The translations under genes and the position numbers were made by a program. A DNA stretch of 64,000 bases from Fodinicola feengrottensis (lineage in GTDB: Bacteria; Actinomycetota; Actinomycetes; Mycobacteriales; HKI-0501). Location: positions 62,001 to 126,000 of the forward strand of contig NZ_WOTO01000007.1 in assembly GCF_010993775.1 (NCBI RefSeq), given 5' to 3'. Under the pieces are notes generated by a model that searched no databases, was not told where the DNA came from, and saw nothing but the letters and a program-made list of their open reading frames with translations. Position 1 is the first letter of the stretch. Every line of letters begins with the position of its first letter. Positions 29,367 to 36,697 of this stretch are shown in pieces.

Positions 29367-30848
29367 CTAGTTGATGCCTTCCATTCGCTGCACGATTGCC
29401 GGAGTCGCCAAGTAGAGCAGCACTCCGACCGCGATCGCACCCACGCCAATCGCGCCGAAGTAGAAAACTTCGGTGCTGGCCTGGTAAAAGCCGACCACCT
29501 GGGCGCTGATGCCCTGGGCGGCCGCGTCGGACAGGAACCACAGGCCCATCGTCTGTGAGGCGAAGGCGGCCGGTGCCAGCCGGGTGGTGGTGGACAGGCC
29601 GACCGGCGAGACCAGCATTTCCGCGACGATGACGATGAAGTAGCTGCCCACCAGCCAGAACGGGCTCACCTTGACGGTCGTCCCGTACAGCAGCCCAGGC
29701 ACCGTCATGAGGATGTACGACAACCCGGCGATCGCCACACCGTACGCGAACTTGTGCGGTGTCGACGGCTGCCGGCTGCCGAGTTTTGTCCACGCCCAAG
29801 CGAAAATCGGGGCGAGCACAATGACCCAGAGCGGTGATGCTCTGGAAGAAAGACGGCAGCAGGGTGATGCCGAACGCGTGCAGGTCAGTACGTTGGTCGG
29901 CGAAGATCGCCAGCACCACCGAGCCCTGCTCCTCGATCAGCCAGAAAACTACCGACGTGACGAAAAGCGGGATATATGCCCAAAGTCGCGACTTCTCCAC
30001 CGCGCTCGTACGCGGACTTCTGAGCATGACGGTGAAATACGCGATCGGGAGCAGGATGCTCAGCACGCTGACAACGTTCACCAGTAAACCGACTGTCAAC
30101 AGCCGGAAGAAGCCAGCGATCGCGATCAGCACGATCAGCGCACACAGGCCGATCCCGATGTTGCGGAACACCGAACCACGGTTTTCCGCTGTCAGCGGGC
30201 TGATCGGGTGGGCGCTCGCGCTGCCCAGCAGGCGTCGGCTGAGGGTGTACGTGACCAGGCCCAGTGCCATCCCGACCGCCGCGCAGATGAAGCCGACGTG
30301 GAAATTCGTCGCGCCGTACACCGCGCCGACACCAGTGGCGCGAGGAACGCGCCGGCGTTGATGCCGATGTAGAAAATGCTGAACCCGGCATCCCGGCGCT
30401 GGTCTTTCTTGTCGTACAGGTCACCGACCACTTTGGACACGTTGGTCTTGAGCAGACCGGTGCCGATGATGATGAGAAGCAGGGCGATATAGAGCGCCGG
30501 CTGCCCGCCGCCGGGGATCGATAGCGTGATGTGGCCGAGCATGATGATGACGCCACCGGTCAGCACCGAACGCTGGTTGCCCAGCAGCCGGTCCGCGACC
30601 CAGCCACCCAGCACCTGGCTCATGTAGATCATCGCGCCGTAGATCGACACCAGCGCGGCCGCGGTGGCCTTCGGGATCGCGAGGCCGCCCTGGGTGGTCT
30701 CGTAGTACATATAGAAAAGCAGGATCGCTTTCATGCCGTAATAAGAAAAACGTTCCCAGAACTCGGTGCTGAACAATGTCGCCAGCCCAAGCGGCTGGCC
30801 GAAGAAACGGGTGTCGCGAGGGGCGGATTCCGCCGTCGGCGCGCTCAC
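29367..30848 (-). CDS. POT/PTR family proton-dependent oligopeptide transporter (frameshifted)
   Basis: About 493 residues and roughly 12-14 helices. POT signatures are clear: [18 protein letters not shown] near the start, [34 protein letters not shown] and [17 protein letters not shown]; the ExxER motif is intact. It would take up di- and tripeptides with protons. Frame breaks lie near 30335 and 29830. The ATG at 30848 starts [19 protein letters not shown], normal for the family. It diverges from the flavin oxidoreductase gene and converges with hadB. It interrupts the otherwise housekeeping order between hadB and tRNA-Trp. Confidence 0.88.
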
Positions 30849-31036
30849 AGGTGTGACCTCGTTCGTCGCTGGATGTCAGATCCTCCGGACCCTAGTGCTG
30901 GCAGTCGCAGCGGGGGCCTGGAAAGGTACGGAGTTATCACACTGTTACCGGCCAAAACCGGCAACCCGGCCCGGAATCAACTCGGCAGCCGGCTGGTTGC
31001 TCCGGTCACAGCTCTCCCAACCGACGAGGGGTCCAG

Positions 31037-31462
31037 ATGTCCAAGCCATTCAGCGAAGAGGACCGGCAGAAGTTCCTGGCGGGCAAGCACGTGGCGGTGG
31101 TCGCCGCGGCTGCAGACGACGGGCGACCGCCAGTGGCCCTACCGATCTGGTACGGATACGAGCCGGGCGGCAACATCCTGATCAACACCGGCGCCGCCAG
31201 TCGCAAAGCGCGGGCATGGGAGAAGGCCGGCGCGGTGACCGTCATCGTCCAACAGGAAGAGCCGCCGTACCAGTACGTCATCGTCGAAGGCACCATCATC
31301 GACGTGGCGAAGCCGACTCCGACCGACATCCGGGAAGCGATCGCGATCCGCTATCTCGGTGAGGAAGACGGCAAGAAGTTCGCGGCCGCCATGCCCGGCG
31401 AAGGTGCGGCCCTGTTCACCGTACGACCAGACCGCTGGATCACGGCCGACTACTCTGAGTAG
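31037..31462 (+). CDS. Pyridoxamine 5'-phosphate oxidase-like (PPOX) flavin/deazaflavin protein
   Basis: An intact 141-residue split-barrel protein. It has the PPOX pattern KFLAGKHVAVVAAAADDGRPPVALPIWYGYEPG, broken here as KFLAGKHVAVVAA and PVALPIWYGYEPG, then NILINTGAASRKARAWEKAG and VIVEGTIIDVA, and ends FTVRPDRWITADYSE. Related actinobacterial proteins use F420 or FMN to reduce small molecules; which cofactor is used here is unknown. ATG 31037 diverges from the peptide transporter. A copy of repeat family A begins directly after the stop codon. Confidence 0.8.
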   Translation: MSKPFSEEDRQKFLAGKHVAVVAAAADDGRPPVALPIWYGYEPGGNILINTGAASRKARAWEKAGAVTVIVQQEEPPYQYVIVEGTIIDVAKPTPTDIREAIAIRYLGEEDGKKFAAAMPGEGAALFTVRPDRWITADYSE

Positions 31463-31463
31463 C

Positions 31464-31567
31464 TGGCGGCAGTTCCTGCCGCGGCGCGTCAACTCGCGCC
31501 GGACGGGGTGCCCAAAGGGCGGGCACCCCGGCGGCGCGAGTTGGTCGGCCTACGGCCGACGCGGTGG
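31464..31567 (-). repeat. Structured element family A, single copy
   Basis: Inverted relative to the 19.3 kb copies. Hairpins: GGCGGCAG/CTGCCGC, CAACTCGCG/CGCGAGTTG enclosing a perfect GGGGTGCCC/GGGCACCCC inner stem, and GTCGGCC/GGCCGAC. It starts immediately after the PPOX stop codon, so it may serve as its terminator. Confidence 0.8.
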
Positions 31568-31805
31568 TGGTTGGGTTGGGTTGGGGGTAGGCACGGCGCG
31601 GGGGGGTTGTGTTGGGTTGGGTGGGCGCGGCGCGGTGGTGGATGAGTTGGGCGTGTACGGCGCGTTGTGGTCGAGTCGGGTGGGTGCCCAAAAGGGCGGG
31701 CACCACTACTCTCACGGCGAGCTACGTCCACCGCCCGCGGTTGGGCGGCGTGATCCCGGCTTCGCCACGATGTGTGCGTTAGGTGCTCCACCGAGGTACC
31801 CGCTA
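31568..31805. other. G/T-rich intergenic stretch with partial family A hairpin
   Basis: No gene. Runs such as TTGGGTTGGGTTGGGGG (near 31571) could form a G-quadruplex. At 31683-31705 GGTGCCC and GGGCACC repeat the inner stem of family A without the outer parts, perhaps a remnant. Confidence 0.45.
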
Positions 31806-31864
31806 CGGCGCGAAACTGTCGTACCCCCCTGTCTAAATTAGCCCCCACCCAGATCGGGTGGGGG
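31806..31864 (-). repeat. Structured element family B: hairpin plus GTACGACAGTTT box
   Basis: On the minus strand a perfect hairpin (CCCCCACCC/GGGTGGGGG, 31842-31864) is followed after 15 bases by a 21-base segment (31806-31826) containing GTACGACAGTTTCGCG. The same segment lies, also 15 bases after a similar hairpin, at 39731-39751. Confidence 0.65.
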
Positions 31865-32030
31865 GTGGGTTTGAGGACGCGCGTCGACGAAAATTTTGAC
31901 GTGTCCTGAGGTGTCTGAGGCTGTAGTTGCTGGAGTGACTTGTTCCGGCTGACTGTGTTGATCAACAACAAAGGCGCCTCATCCGTCACGTCAGCCGCAG
32001 ACGCGACAGGGATGCTCCCAGCTCGACCAC

Positions 32031-32168
32031 CACCGCGTCGGCCGTAGGCCGACCGAATGACGTCGCCGGGGTGCCCGCTCTTTGGGCGCCCCGTCCGACG
32101 TGATTCGATGCGCGCGGCAGGCACTGCCGCCAGAAACGACGTGCGCGGCAGGCACTGCCGCCAGAAAT
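32031..32168 (+). repeat. Structured element family A, variant stem with duplicated third hairpin
   Basis: It keeps GTCGGCC/GGCCGAC and the inner stem GGGGTGCCC/GGGCGCCCC, but the central outer stem is GAATGACGTCG/CGACGTGATTC instead of CAACTCGCG/CGCGAGTTG. The third hairpin (GCGGCAG/CTGCCGC followed by CAGAAA) is present twice, ending at 32168. Changes on both sides of the stem retain pairing. Confidence 0.75.
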
Positions 32169-32186
32169 ACGGATCCCGGATGGGGA

Positions 32187-32211
32187 GAACCCACAGTGGG
32201 TTCGTTACACT
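32187..32211 (+). promoter_or_regulatory. Promoter-like site with palindrome upstream of tRNA-Trp/secE
   Basis: GAACCCA-CAG-TGGGTTC is a perfect 7+7 palindrome (32187-32203) ending just before TACACT (32206-32211), a good -10 box. The palindrome covers the expected -35 region, suggesting a repressor or activator site. The tRNA begins about 140 bases downstream. Confidence 0.4.
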
Positions 32212-32353
32212 GGCGCACTGGGGTCACACCGCCCTCTGTGCAAGCATGCCCCTGGCAGGGGCTTGTTGGCGGGAGGCAGTGTGGTTCGGCCGGGTTGGAT
32301 CGGCAGTCGGCGCGTGCGGGCCGGTTGTCGCAAAAAGACGCGGTGCAGGTCAG

Positions 32354-32426
32354 AGGGGTGTGGCTCAATTGGTAGAGCAGCGGTCTCCAAAACCGCAGGT
32401 TGCAGGTTCGAGTCCTGTCACCCCTG
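32354..32426 (+). tRNA. tRNA-Trp (CCA)
   Basis: 73 bases. Acceptor AGGGGTG pairs with CACCCCT; anticodon loop CTCCAAA gives CCA; T-loop GGTTCGAGTCC is present. It lies directly upstream of secE, the conserved actinobacterial position. Confidence 0.95.
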
Positions 32427-32518
32427 CACTGTTGGGCGACGGTGGCGCTCCAAGACACGGAACAACGACGTGACACCGGCCGTTTCCCGGTGGGAAACCG
32501 ACGATGGAAGAGGCGAGC

Positions 32519-32920
32519 GTGGCTAAGGGCAAAGGCTCCGCACCGGCCGACGATGAGGCTGACGCGGTGCTGCCGGACGACACCGACACGACGCAGGACG
32601 ACGCTGATGCGGTTGACGACTCCGCTGAGGAGTCCGGCGAGTCGCGGCGCTCATCGGACAAGAGCGACCGCAAGTCGGACCGCCCGAAGTCCAAGCGTGG
32701 CGGCGGGCGTACGAATCCGGTCAGCTGCTGGGTGCTGCGGTTCGTCCGGGAGGTCGTCGCGGAACTCGGCAAGGTGATCTGGCCGACCCGTAAGGACCTG
32801 ATCACCTACACGCTGGTCGTGGTCGTGTTCCTGGTGGTCATGGTCGCCCTGGTCGCCGGGCTGGATGTCGGCTTCGAGCGGCTGGCGCTGCTCGTCTTCG
32901 GCGGCGGCACCAGCAGCTAG
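32519..32920 (+). CDS. secE: Preprotein translocase subunit SecE
   Basis: About 133 residues. The C-terminal 60 residues are a classic Sec[21 protein letters not shown] followed by the single membrane helix [20 protein letters not shown]. The first 70 residues are a charged low-complexity extension ([15 protein letters not shown]), common in actinobacteria. SecE clamps SecY in the protein-conducting channel. I prefer GTG 32519, eight bases after GAAGAGG; ATG 32504 would add five residues. It precedes nusG by 34 bases in the usual operon. Confidence 0.95.
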   Translation: MAKGKGSAPADDEADAVLPDDTDTTQDDADAVDDSAEESGESRRSSDKSDRKSDRPKSKRGGGRTNPVSCWVLRFVREVVAELGKVIWPTRKDLITYTLVVVVFLVVMVALVAGLDVGFERLALLVFGGGTSS

Positions 32921-32954
32921 CCACCGGCGAAACCAAGTAAGGCTGAGTAAGGCA

Positions 32955-33728
32955 ATGTCAAACCAGGAAGAGAGCGAACGCGTGCCCGAGTTGGACGAGG
33001 CCGGCCCGTCAGTTGACGGCGTCGAGGCCGGCGAGACCGCACCCGTCGGTGTGGTTGACGCCGACGCCCAGGGCGACGTTGAAGCGGTGGGCGACGAGCA
33101 GGACGAGGCAGCCGAGGGCGAGGCAGCCGAGGAGGCCGACGAGGTCGACCCGGTGGAGGAGCTCCGTGAGGCGCTCCGGATCGCCCCCGGCGAGTGGTAT
33201 GTCGTGCACTCGTACGCCGGCTACGAGAACAAGGTGAAGACCAACCTGGAGAGCCGGATCTCGTCGCTGGACATGGAGGATTTCATCTTCCAGATCGAGG
33301 TCCCCACCCAGGAGGTGACCGAGGTCAAGAACGGAAAGCGCCAGCAGGTGCAGGCCAAGGTCTTCCCCGGCTACATCCTGGTCCGGATGGAGCTCTCGCC
33401 GGAGTCCTGGTCCGCGGTTCGCAACACCCCCGGCGTCACCGGCTTCGTCGGTGCCACCACCCGGGCCGACCGGCCCAGCCCGCTGTCGTTGGAAGAGGTC
33501 GTCAAGATCCTTGCTCCGACGGTGGAGAAGGAGCCGGCCAAGCAGTCCATCAAGGTCGTAGACTTCGAGGTCGGTGACTCGGTCACGGTCACCGAGGGCG
33601 CGTTCGCGACCCTGCCGGCCAGCATCAGCGAGATCAACCCGGACGCCCAGAAGCTGAAGGTGCTGGTCTCGATCTTCGGCCGGGAAACTCCGGTGGAGTT
33701 GAACTTCAACCAGGTCTCGAAGATCTAG
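32955..33728 (+). CDS. nusG: Transcription termination/antitermination factor NusG
   Basis: An intact 257-residue protein. After an acidic actinobacterial extension (about 1-75, rich in Glu and Asp) comes the NGN domain: [34 protein letters not shown] and [10 protein letters not shown]. The C-terminal KOW domain has [19 protein letters not shown] and ends [12 protein letters not shown]. NusG binds RNA polymerase and links it with Rho and the ribosome. It is between secE and rplK. Confidence 0.97.
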   Translation: MSNQEESERVPELDEAGPSVDGVEAGETAPVGVVDADAQGDVEAVGDEQDEAAEGEAAEEADEVDPVEELREALRIAPGEWYVVHSYAGYENKVKTNLESRISSLDMEDFIFQIEVPTQEVTEVKNGKRQQVQAKVFPGYILVRMELSPESWSAVRNTPGVTGFVGATTRADRPSPLSLEEVVKILAPTVEKEPAKQSIKVVDFEVGDSVTVTEGAFATLPASISEINPDAQKLKVLVSIFGRETPVELNFNQVSKI

Positions 33729-33772
33729 CCACCCACCACTCCCAGCCAGACATCACCTCAGGAAAGACAGAC

Positions 33773-34204
33773 ATGCCCCCGAAGAAGAAGCTCTCGGCCA
33801 TCATCAAGCTCCAGATCAAGGCCGGCGCGGCCACCCCGGCGCCGCCAGTGGGTCCGGCGCTCGGCCAGCACGGCGTCAACATCATGGAGTTCTGCAAGGC
33901 GTACAACGCGGCCACCGAGGCCCAGCGTGGCGACGTGGTGCCGGTGGAGATCTCGGTCTACGAGGACCGGTCCTTCACTTTCGTCACCAAGACGCCACCC
34001 GCCGCCCGGCTGCTGCTGAAGGCCGCTGGCATCGAGAAGGGCTCCGGCGAGCCGCACCGCCTCAAGGTCGCCACGGTCAGCAAGGACCAGGTCCGCGCGA
34101 TCGCCGAGCTGAAGATGGCCGACCTGAACGCCCTCGACATCGACCAGGCCGAGCGGATCATCGCCGGCACGGCCCGCTCCATGGGCATCAACGTCGGTCA
34201 GTAG
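33773..34204 (+). CDS. rplK: 50S ribosomal protein L11
   Basis: An intact 143-residue protein beginning [20 protein letters not shown], with [22 protein letters not shown] and the C-terminal 23S-rRNA-binding region [12 protein letters not shown]11 forms the base of the factor-binding stalk. GGAAAG precedes the ATG. First of the L11-L1 pair. Confidence 0.98.
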   Translation: MPPKKKLSAIIKLQIKAGAATPAPPVGPALGQHGVNIMEFCKAYNAATEAQRGDVVPVEISVYEDRSFTFVTKTPPAARLLLKAAGIEKGSGEPHRLKVATVSKDQVRAIAELKMADLNALDIDQAERIIAGTARSMGINVGQ

Positions 34205-34210
34205 TTGTCG

Positions 34211-34229
34211 CGGGCGGACCATCCGCCCG
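34211..34229. other. Hairpin between rplK and rplA
   Basis: CGGGCGGA-CCA-TCCGCCCG is a perfect 8-base stem in the rplK-rplA gap, followed by a second short GGCCA/TGGCC hairpin. It could be a processing site or the L1 autoregulatory target; the sequence alone does not decide. Confidence 0.4.
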
Positions 34230-34292
34230 TACGTGGGAGGGCCACGCGCTGGCCCGCCAACCACACCCCAGCAGGAATCGAAGGGAAAGCAC

Positions 34293-35009
34293 GTGAAGCG
34301 CAGCAAGGGATACCGCAAGGCCGCCGAGGTGGACCGGGAGAAGCTCTACAGCCCGCTGGAGGCCGCGCGCCTGGCCACCCAGACCTCGGTGACCAAGTAC
34401 GACGCGACCGTCGAGGTCGCCATGGTGCTCGGCGTCGACCCGCGCAAGGCCGACCAGATGGTCCGCGGCACGGTCAACCTGCCGCACGGCACCGGCAAGA
34501 CCGCCCGGGTGATCGTGTTCGCGATCGGTGACCGGGCCGTCGAGGCCGCCGCCGCCGGCGCCGACGAGGTCGGCTCGGAAGACCTGATCGAGCGCATCCA
34601 GGGCGGCTGGCTGGACTTCGACGCCGCCATCGCCACTCCGGACCAGATGGGCAAGGTCGGCAAGATCGCCCGGATCCTCGGCCCGCGCGGCCTGATGCCG
34701 AACCCGAAGACCGGCACCGTCACTCCCGATGTCACCAAGGCGATCAACGACATCAAGGGTGGCAAGATCAACTTCCGGGTGGACAAGCAGTCCAACCTGC
34801 ACTTGGTGATCGGCAAGGCGAGCTTCGACGTGGAGAAGCTGGTGGAGAACTACGCCGCCGCGCTCGACGAGGTCAGCCGGGCCAAGCCCAGCGCGGCCAA
34901 GGGCAAATACCTGAAGAAGGTCACCTTCGCCACCACGATGGGCCCGGGCATTCAGGTCGACCCGAACCGGACCCGCAACTTCCTCGTCGAGGACGACGCG
35001 ACCGCCTAG
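34293..35009 (+). CDS. rplA: 50S ribosomal protein L1
   Basis: An intact 238-residue protein starting at GTG 34293 after AAGGGAAAG. It has [46 protein letters not shown] and a C-terminal [16 protein letters not shown]1 forms the mobile stalk at the E site and represses its own operon in many bacteria. An in-frame GTG further upstream (34233) is not needed for the family length. Confidence 0.97.
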   Translation: MKRSKGYRKAAEVDREKLYSPLEAARLATQTSVTKYDATVEVAMVLGVDPRKADQMVRGTVNLPHGTGKTARVIVFAIGDRAVEAAAAGADEVGSEDLIERIQGGWLDFDAAIATPDQMGKVGKIARILGPRGLMPNPKTGTVTPDVTKAINDIKGGKINFRVDKQSNLHLVIGKASFDVEKLVENYAAALDEVSRAKPSAAKGKYLKKVTFATTMGPGIQVDPNRTRNFLVEDDATA

Positions 35010-35017
35010 TTCGGTTT

Positions 35018-35055
35018 CCACGATGCCCTGCTGCGAAAGCGGCAGGGCATCGTGG
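35018..35055 (+). terminator. Terminator-like hairpin after rplA
   Basis: A perfect 14-base stem beginning CCACGATGCCCTGC around the stable loop TGCGAAAGCG, just after the rplA stop; only a short GTTT follows. Confidence 0.7.
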
Positions 35056-35095
35056 CGTTTGTGGGGGTGCCGCGCAGCGGGTACGAGCGGTGACG

Positions 35096-35310
35096 TATAT
35101 TCAGTAGTTGATCCAACCGAAGACCGCTGGTTGCTGGGCCGTAGGGCTCGGCCGAAGGGCTCACGAACGTGTGAGCGGCCCGCGCAGGATGGACGGACAG
35201 TGTTGCCGGGCCTCGAAAGAGCAGCTCGCCCCACGCCCCGTGCCTTCTCGCGCCGGGGCGTTTTTTTCGTTCCGTGGGGCGCCAGCCGAGCTGTACGAGA
35301 GGAGGTCGAA
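35096..35310 (+). promoter_or_regulatory. rplJL leader with attenuator (L10 leader)
   Basis: TATATT (35096-35101) may be the -10 box. The leader ends in an intrinsic terminator, CGCCCCG (35234-35240) with CGGGGCG (35254-35260) and seven T. An overlapping upstream strand CGCCCCACG (35227-35235) can instead pair with CGTGGGGCG (35273-35281); the two structures exclude each other. Position and form match the known L10 leader, in which the L10-L7/L12 complex controls its own mRNA. Confidence 0.7.
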
Positions 35311-35901
35311 GTGGCCACTGCTGCCGAGACAACGGTGAAGTCCGAGAAAGTCCAGGCGGTCTCCGAGCTCGCGGGCAAGTTCCGTGACTCGTCCGCTACG
35401 GTGCTGACCGAATACCGCGGCCTCACGGTGGCGCAGCTGACCGAGCTGCGTCACTCGCTGGGGCGCGAGACGACATACACCGTCGCCAAGAACACCCTCA
35501 CCTCGCGGGCTGCCAAGGACGCCGGGCTGGACGGGCTGGACGGGCTTTTCGTCGGCCCGACGGCCATCGCGTTCGTCGGCGGCGACCCGGTCGAGGCCGC
35601 GAAGCACCTTCGCGACTTCGCCAAGGCGCATCCGCTGCTGGTGATCAAGGGCGGTGTCATCGAGGGTCGCGCGGCGACCGCCGAGGACATCACCAAGCTG
35701 GCCAACCTGGAATCCCGCGAGATTCTGCTGGCCAAGCTGGCTGGTGCCATGAAGGGCAACATGGCCAAGGCGGCCGCTGTTTTCGCAGCGCCGGCTTCCA
35801 AGTTCGCCCGTACGATGGCCGCCCTGCAGGAGAAGAAGGCGGCCGAGTCCCCGGCCGCTGGTACGACCGACGCAGCCGCCGAGGCTGGCGCCGAGGGCTA
35901 G
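35311..35901 (+). CDS. rplJ: 50S ribosomal protein L10
   Basis: An intact 196-residue protein from GTG 35311, preceded by GAGGAGG. It contains [50 protein letters not shown] and [19 protein letters not shown], with an Ala-rich actinobacterial tail that binds L7/L12 dimers. The preceding leader probably mediates feedback control. rplL follows after 67 bases. Confidence 0.97.
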   Translation: MATAAETTVKSEKVQAVSELAGKFRDSSATVLTEYRGLTVAQLTELRHSLGRETTYTVAKNTLTSRAAKDAGLDGLDGLFVGPTAIAFVGGDPVEAAKHLRDFAKAHPLLVIKGGVIEGRAATAEDITKLANLESREILLAKLAGAMKGNMAKAAAVFAAPASKFARTMAALQEKKAAESPAAGTTDAAAEAGAEG

Positions 35902-35968
35902 CAGCCCGAACCCGAAAGATCTGCGGGTCGGCTGCCGGCCCCGAATGTGCACGAAAGGAAAACCTGAC

Positions 35969-36352
35969 ATGGCGAAGCTGTCCAGCACTGAACTGCTCGA
36001 CGCGTTCAAGGAAATGACGCTCATCGAGCTCTCGGACTTCGTGAAGGAGTTCGAGGAGACCTTCGACGTCACCGCCGCCGCTCCGGTCGCCATCGCGGCC
36101 GCTGGTGGCCCGGTTGACGCCGCGCCGGCCGAGGCCGAGAAGGACGAGTTCGACGTCGTCCTCGAGGCCGCTGGTGAGAAGAAGATCCAGGTCATCAAGG
36201 AGGTCCGCGCGCTGACCTCCCTCGGCCTGAAAGAGGCCAAGGACCTGGTCGACAGTGCTCCCAAGGCCGTCCTGGAGAAGGTCAACAAGGAAGCGGCCGA
36301 GAAGGCCAAGGAGCAGCTCGAAGGCGCCGGCGCGACCGTCACCCTCAAGTAG
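35969..36352 (+). CDS. rplL: 50S ribosomal protein L7/L12
   Basis: An intact 127-residue acidic stalk protein. N-terminal dimer domain ([20 protein letters not shown]), Ala-rich hinge, and C-terminal factor-binding domain with [30 protein letters not shown] precedes ATG 35969. A strong terminator follows, ending the ribosomal operon. Confidence 0.98.
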   Translation: MAKLSSTELLDAFKEMTLIELSDFVKEFEETFDVTAAAPVAIAAAGGPVDAAPAEAEKDEFDVVLEAAGEKKIQVIKEVRALTSLGLKEAKDLVDSAPKAVLEKVNKEAAEKAKEQLEGAGATVTLK

Positions 36353-36366
36353 TTCCACGTTTCATC

Positions 36367-36410
36367 CCAACAGGGCGGTCATCCTCCGGATGGCCGCCCT
36401 GTTGGTTTTC
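36367..36410 (+). terminator. Intrinsic terminator of rplJL
   Basis: CCAACAGGGCGG pairs with CCGCCCTGTTGG and is followed by TTTTC. Confidence 0.92.
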
Positions 36411-36539
36411 CCCTTGGAGGAAACCGTTGGTGGGCTCTCGTGCATCGGTGAGGTGAGAGAGGGCTGATGACGGATCCGGGGAAGCGATCCAGAGGCTGAC
36501 GGCCGTACCCACCCTCGCCAGGAACCCTGCCGCCGGAGA

Positions 36540-36645
36540 CACCGCGTCGGCCGTAGGCCGACCGATTCGCGTTGCCGGGTGCCCGTTTTTTTGGGGGCGC
36601 CCCGTCCGGCGTGAATCGATGCGCGCGGCAGGTACTGCCGCCAAA
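36540..36645 (+). repeat. Structured element family A, second variant stem
   Basis: GTCGGCC/GGCCGAC, then central stem GATTCGCG/CGTGAATC (one GT-type mismatch), inner stem around a T7 loop with GGGTGCCC and GGGCGCCC, then GCGGCAG/CTGCCGC. It lies between the rplL terminator and the metallopeptidase gene; the rest of the 36411-36697 gap has no gene. Confidence 0.75.
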
Positions 36646-36697
36646 GTTACTGCGCTAGCGTGGGGTAAAGCGCGGACGGAGTGTCCCGGGGGTGCTG

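Noticed and set aside
27946..30321. Very long minus-strand ORF (about 790 codons) across hadAB and the transporter
   Set aside because: Only its first part matches the POT transporter frame; the rest is antisense to hadA, hadB and rpmG and arises from high GC and frame breaks.
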